From: Actinomycetota bacterium
GTDB lineage: Bacteria > Actinomycetota > Rubrobacteria > Rubrobacterales > Rubrobacteraceae
DNA: 5,473 nucleotides
Assembly: GCA_020200675.1 (NCBI GenBank)
Contig: JAIVIG010000088.1
Span: 1 to 5,473, forward strand
Direction of reading: 5' to 3'
In this document: one piece after another, positions 1-3,878 of the stretch
Numbering within the stretch: the stretch's first letter is position 1
Layout: each line of letters begins with the position of its first letter
The notes under the pieces: generated by a model
Seen by the model: the letters and a program-made list of their open reading frames with translations, nothing else
The model's database searches: none
Told to the model about the DNA's origin: nothing
Position numbers and translations under genes: made by a program

Positions 1-427
1 AGTGGAGGGGGACCCGATTACCCGGCTCGGTGAAAATCCGCAGCACCCGGGTCGGCGAAAACGCCTGCTCTATGTACACGGCCGTATTCCCCTCCAGCAT
101 CGCCAGGTTCGCGGTCTCCTGGCTCACCTGCACCAGCTCCTCGAGGAACGGCAGGGCCAGCGGTCCGATGCGCTCCCGGGCCGCGATGGCCATCATCAGG
201 GCCTTGAACCCCAGGTCGTAGCGCCGGGTCCGCTCGTCCCGGCGGACGTAGCCCTGGGCGGCCAGCGTACCCAGAAGCCGATGCACCGTCCCCACTGCCA
301 GGTCCGTGGCCTCCCCGATCTCGCTCACCCCCAGATCGCCCCCCGAACGGCTCAGGAACTCCAAGATTTCCAGCGCCCGCTCGACCGACTGCACCCCGCC
401 CTTGCGCTGCTCCGTTTCCCCTTCCAC
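1..427 (-). CDS. IclR-family transcriptional regulator (3' end outside window)
   Basis: A minus-strand frame stays open from about 553 to the window edge. From a GTG at 427-425, 142 residues are visible. Residues 12-72 form the IclR winged helix-turn-helix: VQSVERALEILEFL, then GVSEIGEATDLAVGTVHRLL as the HTH, then LAAQGYVRRDERTRRYDLG as the wing. From about residue 76 the effector-binding domain begins (ALMMAIAARERIG, ETANLAMLEGNTAVYIEQ, RVLRIFTEPGNRVPLH), and its C-terminal half is lost at the edge. No ATG precedes the HTH. GTG 427 was chosen because GAGGT (436-432) lies 4 nt upstream and it gives the usual short N-terminal arm; TTG 478 is an alternative without a ribosome binding site. The gene is divergent from the gcl-like gene. 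IclR proteins such as AllR regulate gcl in E. coli (established), so local control of this cluster is a reasonable inference. The effector is unknown, though glyoxylate would be the first guess. Confidence 0.9.
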   Translation of the reverse strand, partial: MEGETEQRKGGVQSVERALEILEFLSRSGGDLGVSEIGEATDLAVGTVHRLLGTLAAQGYVRRDERTRRYDLGFKALMMAIAARERIGPLALPFLEELVQVSQETANLAMLEGNTAVYIEQAFSPTRVLRIFTEPGNRVPLH

Positions 428-512
428 CTCGACCTCACTCGTTTTGTCTCGCCGGACGCGAAAAGACCGCGCCAGCAAAAGGGTCTCATGAGTACGCCGG
501 ACCGTCAAGCGG

Positions 513-531
513 TTTTTCGTATCGTGAAAAA
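513..531. promoter_or_regulatory. candidate operator palindrome between iclR-like gene and gcl
   Basis: Perfect 6-bp arms TTTTTC (513-518) and GAAAAA (526-531) flank a 7-nt centre, GTATCGT. The site lies between two divergent genes, about 75 bp upstream of the gcl-like start and about 85 bp upstream of the regulator start. It is AT-rich against a GC-rich background. IclR-family proteins bind short palindromes as dimers, and IclR/AllR-type sites usually read GAAA..TTTC. Here the order of the arms is reversed, so assignment to this regulator is only inferred. It could also be a chance palindrome in an AT-rich promoter region. Confidence 0.4.
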
Positions 532-537
532 GGGGGG

Positions 538-567
538 TTGCGGACGTCAAGTGCTAAGTAACACAAT
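538..567 (+). promoter_or_regulatory. weak candidate promoter for the first gcl-like gene
   Basis: TTGCGG (538-543) and CACAAT (562-567) are separated by 18 bp. They match the sigma-70-type -35 and -10 boxes at 3/6 and 4/6 positions. The -10 candidate ends 38 bp before the ATG, leaving a short leader with a strong ribosome binding site. The local sequence is the most AT-rich in the window. The match is modest and rests on position as much as on sequence. Confidence 0.25.
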
Positions 568-592
568 CGGATGGAAACGGATCGTGGGGAAA

Positions 593-599
593 AGGAGGT
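593..599 (+). promoter_or_regulatory. strong ribosome binding site of the first gcl-like gene
   Basis: AGGAGGT is a full match to the anti-Shine-Dalgarno core. It lies 6 nt before the ATG at 606 and fixes that start. The resulting N-terminus (MTKMRVMEAA) aligns without offset to that of E. coli Gcl (MAKMRAVDAA). Confidence 0.85.
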
Positions 600-605
600 C
601 CTTCT

Positions 606-2387
606 ATGACGAAGATGAGGGTCATGGAGGCGGCGGTAAAGGTCATGGAAGACGAGGGCGTCGAGTACGTCTTCGGCATACCGGGGGCGGCGATCCTGCC
701 CCTATTCAAGGCGCTCGAGGGTTCGGAGAAGATCAAGACCCTCGCTGTGCGCCACGAGGAGGGTGGGACGCACGCGGCGGACGGCTACGCCCGGGTTACG
801 GGGAAGGTAGGCATCAACATCGGCACCTCGGGACCCGCGGGGACGAACATGATCACGGGCCTCTACACTTGCATGGCCGACTCTATACCGATCATTTGCA
901 TTACAGGACAGGCCCCGACACACATGCTGCACCAGGAAGCTTTTCAGGCCGTAGACATAGTGGAGATAGCAAAGCCGGTCACCAAGTGGGCCGTGCAGGC
1001 CAAGGAGACGGCCCAGATACCCTGGATCTTCCGCAAGGCCTTCAAGATAGCGCGCGAGGGACGCCCCGGTCCGGTCCTCATAGACCTGCCGCTCAACGTG
1101 ACGCAGGGCCAGGAGGTGGAGTACGACCCGGAGATCGACGCCCCGCTGTCCTTCGAGACGCCCGAACCCAACCCGGACGCCATCCGACGCGCGATCGAGA
1201 TGATCCTCGAGGCCGAGAAGCCGATGCTCATGCCCGGAGGCGGGGTCATGATCTCCGAAGCCTGGGAAGAACTTGTCGAGCTCGCCGAGTACCTCCAGGT
1301 GCCGGTGACCCCGACGTACATGGGCAAGGGCATCATCCGTGAGGACCACCCGCTCTACGCCGGGATCGTCGGCATCCAGACCAACCAGCGCTGGGCCAAC
1401 GCGCTCTTTCTGGAGAGCGACCTCGTCGTCGGGATCGGCAACCGCTGGGCCGAGCGGCATACCGGGGACCCGGAGGTCTACCGCGGAGAGCGCAAGTTCG
1501 TACACATAGACATAGACCCCTTCCAGCTCGGCCGGGTCATCCCACCCGACCTCGGCATCGTCTCTGACGCCAGGCTCGCGTTGAAGGCAATGTGCTCCGC
1601 CGCCGAGGATATGACCGAGGCGCGCGAGCCCGGTTCCTGGGTCGAGAGGGTCGATGAGTTCCGCTCGACCATGCGCAGGAAGATGGACTTCGACGACGTG
1701 CCGATCAAACCGCAGCGCGTGTTCAAGGAGATAAACGAGTTCTTCGACGAGGACACCATCTTCGTAACGGCGATAGGGCTGTACCAGATCTGGTCGGGCC
1801 AGTTCCAGGAGACCTACAAGCCGCGCCACTACCTATGCTGCGGGCAGGCCGGACCCTTGGGATGGGAAGTCCCTGCGTGCATCGGGGCCAAGCTCGGCAA
1901 GCCGGACAACCTCGTCGTGGGGGTCGTCGGGGACTACACCTTCCAGTTCCTCGAGGAGGAGATAGCGGTCGCCGTCCAGTACCGGGTGCCCTACGTGCTC
2001 GTCATGGTGAACAACGCCTACGCGAGCCTGATTCGGCAGCCCGAGGATAAGAACTACGACATGAACTTCGCGGTGAGCTTCGCCTACGAGGGACCGGAGG
2101 GAGGACCGGTCGAGGGACCGGAAGGCCCGATGGGCGTGGACTTCGTCGCCCTTATGGAGGCCATGGGCGCCTTGGGCCGTCGGGTCACGAAGCCTGACGA
2201 CATGAAGGAGGCGTTCCGATGGGCCGTCGAGGCCAGCCAGGAGAAGCAGGTCCCGGCACTCGTCGAGGTCATCGTGGAGCGGAAGACGGACGCGTCGATG
2301 GGCGGCTCCATAGACGCCATAAACGAGTTCGAGCCCGTCGAGGACAGGGCCTCCGAACCCTCGGACTCGATCCCGCAGAGGGACTAG
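606..2387 (+). CDS. gcl: Gcl-family ThDP enzyme (glyoxylate carboligase-like), paralogue 1
   Basis: The 593-residue protein is the same length as E. coli Gcl and is similar throughout. Gcl joins two glyoxylates into tartronate semialdehyde plus CO2 in the cytoplasm, using ThDP, Mg2+ and structural FAD. The domain order is typical: PYR domain (about 1-165, with GIPGAAILP, RHEEGG, GTSGPAGTNMITGL, CITGQAP, EAFQAVDI); central domain (about 190-330, with GIGNRWAERHTG and KFVHIDIDP); PP domain (about 375-545, with CCGQAGPLGWEVPA, GDYTFQF at 442-448 and NN at 469-470, the metal/ThDP motif). The oddity is residue 51, which is Glu (codon GAG, 756-758), whereas E. coli Gcl has Val. The motif after NN is AYASLIRQ, where E. 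coli has AYLGLIRQ. A Gly/Pro/Glu-rich insertion of 8 residues lies near 495-510. Acetolactate synthase and sulfoacetaldehyde acetyltransferase are less likely, given the Gcl-specific motifs. The family call is firm, but the exact reaction is not proven because of Glu51. Confidence 0.9.
   Translation: MTKMRVMEAAVKVMEDEGVEYVFGIPGAAILPLFKALEGSEKIKTLAVRHEEGGTHAADGYARVTGKVGINIGTSGPAGTNMITGLYTCMADSIPIICITGQAPTHMLHQEAFQAVDIVEIAKPVTKWAVQAKETAQIPWIFRKAFKIAREGRPGPVLIDLPLNVTQGQEVEYDPEIDAPLSFETPEPNPDAIRRAIEMILEAEKPMLMPGGGVMISEAWEELVELAEYLQVPVTPTYMGKGIIREDHPLYAGIVGIQTNQRWANALFLESDLVVGIGNRWAERHTGDPEVYRGERKFVHIDIDPFQLGRVIPPDLGIVSDARLALKAMCSAAEDMTEAREPGSWVERVDEFRSTMRRKMDFDDVPIKPQRVFKEINEFFDEDTIFVTAIGLYQIWSGQFQETYKPRHYLCCGQAGPLGWEVPACIGAKLGKPDNLVVGVVGDYTFQFLEEEIAVAVQYRVPYVLVMVNNAYASLIRQPEDKNYDMNFAVSFAYEGPEGGPVEGPEGPMGVDFVALMEAMGALGRRVTKPDDMKEAFRWAVEASQEKQVPALVEVIVERKTDASMGGSIDAINEFEPVEDRASEPSDSIPQRD
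2088..2130 (+). repeat. 24-bp in-frame tandem duplication inside the first gcl-like gene
   Basis: GAGGGACCGGA occurs at 2088-2098 and again at 2112-2122, exactly 24 bp apart, or eight codons. The repeats encode EGPEGGPV followed by EGPEGPM. The second paralogue has AYEGPSGEYGID in this place, exactly eight residues shorter between the flanking AYEGP and MEAMG. A tandem duplication in paralogue 1, followed by slight divergence, explains the length difference. Confidence 0.7.
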
Positions 2388-2417
2388 GAGGTCTGTAGGA
2401 AAGGAAGCGGCCAGACG

Positions 2418-2504
2418 ATGGCGGAGGGGTCTACCAACACCGATAGCAGGGCGCCCATAGCCTGTTCTTGCCCGACCACCATCTTCTCGAGGAGCAACCC
2501 GTGA
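2418..2504 (+). CDS. possible 28-residue leader peptide overlapping the tenA start
   Basis: An ATG at 2418 opens a 28-codon frame (MAEGSTNTDSRAPIACSC...) whose TGA (2502-2504) overlaps the GTG start of the TenA-family gene as GTGA, an arrangement typical of translational coupling. A purine-rich AGGAAAGGAAG stretch lies about 10 nt upstream, at a long spacing. The peptide has no recognised family, and three clustered Cys/Pro residues near its end are its only striking feature. It may equally be a chance frame in a 113-bp gap. The downstream gene has its own ribosome binding site and does not require this peptide. Confidence 0.2.
   Translation: MAEGSTNTDSRAPIACSCPTTIFSRSNP
2489..2494 (+). promoter_or_regulatory. 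ribosome binding site that decides the tenA start
   Basis: GAGGAG stands 6 nt before GTG 2501. The longer in-frame reading from TTG 2468 would add 11 residues and has no comparable site ahead of it, so GTG 2501 is preferred. Confidence 0.7.
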
Positions 2505-3127
2505 AAGCTCAAGACCTGCTGGAGCACCACGCACCGGCCTGGCATGAGGCGACCCGTCATCCCTTCCTGGATGCCATGCGTGACGGCGCTCTAACCCAAG
2601 AGGCTTTCGCAACCTGGCTGGCGCAGGACTACCTGTTCGTGCGCGACATCCTGGACTGTCAAGCTCGCCTGCTCACCCAGGCTCTGCGCGCCGACCAGGC
2701 GGTACTGCCACGCGGTCTGGTCGCGATCGAGGCCGAGCTTGGCTGGTTCGAGGAGCAGGCGGAGCGGCGGAGTTTGGATCTCCAGGCGCCGCGTCACCCG
2801 ACCGGCGCGGCTTACCGCGATTTCCTGCTCAGGTTTCTCGAACACGAACCTTACCCTGCCGCGATAACCGCCCTTTGGGCGCTGGAGCGCGCCTATCTGG
2901 AGGCCTGGAGTGGCGCTGTCTCCGGCCACCCAGAGTACCGGGAGTTCGTGGAGCACTGGACGACGCCGGACTTTGCGGAGTACGTAGCCGGGCTCGAACA
3001 GCCCGCCGACAGAGCTCTGGGACCCGGCGGCGAAAGGGAGCAGGTCGAAGCGGCGTTTCTCGACGTCGCCCGGCTGGAGCGGGATTTCTGGGAGATGGCT
3101 CTCTCAGGGGGGAAGCGCTGGCCCTAG
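2501..3127 (+). CDS. tenA: TenA/THI-4 family protein, E-type (thiamine pyrimidine salvage)
   Basis: From GTG 2501 the protein has 208 residues, close to the family's usual 210-240, and is all-helical in character. Family marks are W14-H15 with HPFL (20-23), DGALTQEAFATWLAQDY (28-44, D43 matching the conserved substrate-binding Asp), AITALWALERAYLEAW (121-136), and LERDFWEMA (192-200, with E193 matching the conserved C-terminal catalytic Glu). Classical TenA has a catalytic Cys in a PC-x-W-type motif. Here that region reads TALWALE without Cys, and the only Cys is C53. That marks the TenA_E subgroup, known from plants and prokaryotes to act on amino- or formylamino-pyrimidine breakdown products of thiamine and yield HMP for salvage. 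The product would be cytoplasmic and soluble. Its place between two ThDP-dependent enzymes suggests cofactor repair for them (inference). No TPP riboswitch is seen upstream. Another activity within the heme-oxygenase-like fold cannot be excluded. Confidence 0.82.
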   Translation: MKAQDLLEHHAPAWHEATRHPFLDAMRDGALTQEAFATWLAQDYLFVRDILDCQARLLTQALRADQAVLPRGLVAIEAELGWFEEQAERRSLDLQAPRHPTGAAYRDFLLRFLEHEPYPAAITALWALERAYLEAWSGAVSGHPEYREFVEHWTTPDFAEYVAGLEQPADRALGPGGEREQVEAAFLDVARLERDFWEMALSGGKRWP

Positions 3128-3230
3128 CCCACAGCATCGATTAGTAGAGGAAGACTCAGAAAGATGTCCTCGGCAGGCTTTACGGCGGATACGAGAAGCG
3201 CTCGGCAAGAACAACGAGGCCCGAGTGGAC

Positions 3231-3260
3231 CCTGGAATCGAGGCGCTCCTCGATCCCAGG
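3231..3260. repeat. strong hairpin in the gap before the cyclophilin-like gene
   Basis: CCTGGAATCGAGG (3231-3243) and CCTCGATCCCAGG (3248-3260) pair over 13 positions with a single A-C mismatch, around a CGCT loop. No T-tract follows, so it is not a textbook intrinsic terminator. Weaker pairings lie on either side: CTCGG (3201-3205) with CCGAG (3221-3225), and CCGACA (3263-3268) with TGTCGG (3300-3305), the latter enclosing CCGA/TCGG. It may be an mRNA processing or stability element, a factor-assisted terminator, or a protein-binding palindrome. Confidence 0.6.
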
Positions 3261-3318
3261 ACCCGACAAACGCCGACGCAAACGATCGGTGCCGCGCGAT
3301 GTCGGTCATGGATTCTAC

Positions 3319-3328
3319 AAAGGAGGAG
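3319..3328 (+). promoter_or_regulatory. ribosome binding site that decides the cyclophilin-like start
   Basis: AAAGGAGGAG ends 2 nt before ATG 3331, and its AAGGAG core (3320-3324) sits 6 nt away. The upstream in-frame ATG at 3289 would translate through this site and adds 14 residues (MPRDVGHGFYKGGA) unlike any family N-terminus, so 3331 is chosen. Confidence 0.8.
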
Positions 3329-3330
3329 CG

Positions 3331-3711
3331 ATGGCACGTTACTTGACTATACGGAGCGAAGAGGCCGACTTGAAGGTGGACCTGGGCGAGGGACCCACAG
3401 CGGAGGAGATCTGGGATCGCCTGCCGTTCAAAGGCCCGGCGAACCTTTGGGGGGACGAGATCTACTTCGAGATCCCGGTCTCCGTCGGCCCGGAGGACGA
3501 GGCCCGGGAGACGGTGGAGGTGGGAGACGTGTGCTACTGGCCCCAGGGGGAGGCGCTCTGCCTCTTCTTCGGCCCCACGCCAGCCAGCACCGACGAGAAA
3601 CCCAAGGCGGCGAGCCCCGTCACGGTCGTCGGCAGGATCTCCGAGGGGTTGGAAAACGTCGGTCGCATCGCGCCGGGCGAGAACCTGAAGGTCGAAAAGG
3701 CCGCGGAATAG
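3331..3711 (+). CDS. cyclophilin-like-fold protein (TM1367-type), function unknown
   Basis: The 126-residue protein has no signal peptide or membrane segment. Residues 38-49 (LWGDEIYFEIPV), the stretch GDVCYWPQGEALCLFFGPTPAS (about 65-86) and VTVVGRI (about 97-103) match the small bacterial and archaeal cyclophilin-like family typified by Thermotoga TM1367. Those proteins share the cyclophilin beta-barrel but lack demonstrated prolyl isomerase activity, and no biochemical role is established. The N-terminal half is acidic, and the C-terminus (GENLKVEKAAE) is likely a flexible tail. It has its own strong ribosome binding site 203 bp after the TenA-family gene and is followed after 167 bp by the second gcl-like gene. 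Location between two Gcl paralogues suggests a part in the same pathway, for example small-molecule binding or enzyme support, but this is inference only. Confidence 0.75.
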   Translation: MARYLTIRSEEADLKVDLGEGPTAEEIWDRLPFKGPANLWGDEIYFEIPVSVGPEDEARETVEVGDVCYWPQGEALCLFFGPTPASTDEKPKAASPVTVVGRISEGLENVGRIAPGENLKVEKAAE

Positions 3712-3726
3712 AAAGGAGATCCTCTG
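3712..3726 (+). promoter_or_regulatory. orphan ribosome-binding-site-like motif after the cyclophilin-like gene
   Basis: AAAGGAGAT (3712-3720) immediately follows the TAG stop, but no ATG, GTG or TTG lies at suitable spacing. The first candidate is a CTG at 3724. The stretch AAAGGAGATCCT matches AAAGGAGGTCCT ahead of the first gcl-like gene (591-602) at 11 of 12 positions. It could be a relic of an older gcl leader copied during duplication. A frame from CTG 3724, or ATG 3754, runs to TGA 3868-3870, but its Arg/Pro-rich product looks non-coding. Confidence 0.3.
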
Positions 3727-3786
3727 CGCAGGCCTCGCCGCTGCCGACCGGCGATGAAGGGAGGGCTGGCGCAGCGAAGACCATTC

Positions 3787-3812
3787 GGTCCTGCTCCGGA
3801 TCAGCGAGGACC
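3787..3812. repeat. hairpin in the leader of the second gcl-like gene
   Basis: GGTCCTGCT (3787-3795) pairs with AGC plus AGGACC (3803-3805 and 3807-3812), with one bulged G at 3806 and a 7-nt loop, giving a 9-bp stem. No T-tract follows. It lies 66 bp before the gcl-like start and could modulate readthrough or mRNA stability. A competing pair, GCGAG (3804-3808) with CTCGC (3814-3818), overlaps it, so two alternative folds are possible. Confidence 0.4.
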
Positions 3813-3868
3813 TCTCGCAGCACGGGAGAGCAGGAAGTTCGATAGCGTAGCAAAGATCGACGACGCCT

Positions 3869-3875
3869 GAGGAGG
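3869..3875 (+). promoter_or_regulatory. ribosome binding site of the second gcl-like gene
   Basis: GAGGAGG lies close before ATG 3879, leaving only 3 nt (ATC). The next in-frame ATG, at 3888, would have a 12-nt spacing. ATG 3879 is preferred because MASM aligns directly with MTKM of the first paralogue and MAKM of E. coli Gcl. Confidence 0.7.
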
Positions 3876-3878
3876 ATC

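Noticed and set aside
2..1342. 446-codon plus-strand frame crossing from the regulator gene into the first gcl-like gene
   Set aside because: It runs antisense to a clear IclR domain and then out of frame through a clear Gcl gene. The product is rich in Arg, Gly and His with no family features, as expected for a shadow frame in GC-rich DNA.
702..1829. 375-codon minus-strand frame inside the first gcl-like gene, with similar ones at 1833-2612 and 4539-5255
   Set aside because: They are mirror frames of high-GC coding sequence. The copies in the two paralogues resemble each other only because the sense genes do.
606..2387. Acetolactate synthase or sulfoacetaldehyde acetyltransferase as identity of the ThDP enzymes
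   Set aside because: Glu51 alone would fit these families. However, length, the start motif MTKM, LHxEAFQAVDI, IAKPVTK, GNRWAERHTG, CGQAGPLGW and NNAYxxLIRQ all follow Gcl.
2388..2500. TPP riboswitch ahead of the TenA-family gene
   Set aside because: Neither the CUGAGA core nor the second conserved THI-box segment is present, and the gap is short. The same search was negative for 428-605, 3128-3330 and 3712-3878.
3231..3260. Rho-independent terminator
   Set aside because: The stem is strong, but it is followed by ACCCGACAAACG with no T-tract on the plus strand, and the minus-strand side lacks one too.
3164..3346. 60-codon frame overlapping the start of the cyclophilin-like gene
   Set aside because: The product is a low-complexity Arg/Ser/Gly mixture, third-position GC is lower than in neighbouring genes, and the strong hairpin accounts for part of it.
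3225..3845. 206-codon frame overlapping the cyclophilin-like gene
   Set aside because: It is out of frame with a well-supported gene, its product is Gly/Arg-rich, and it has no proper ribosome binding site.
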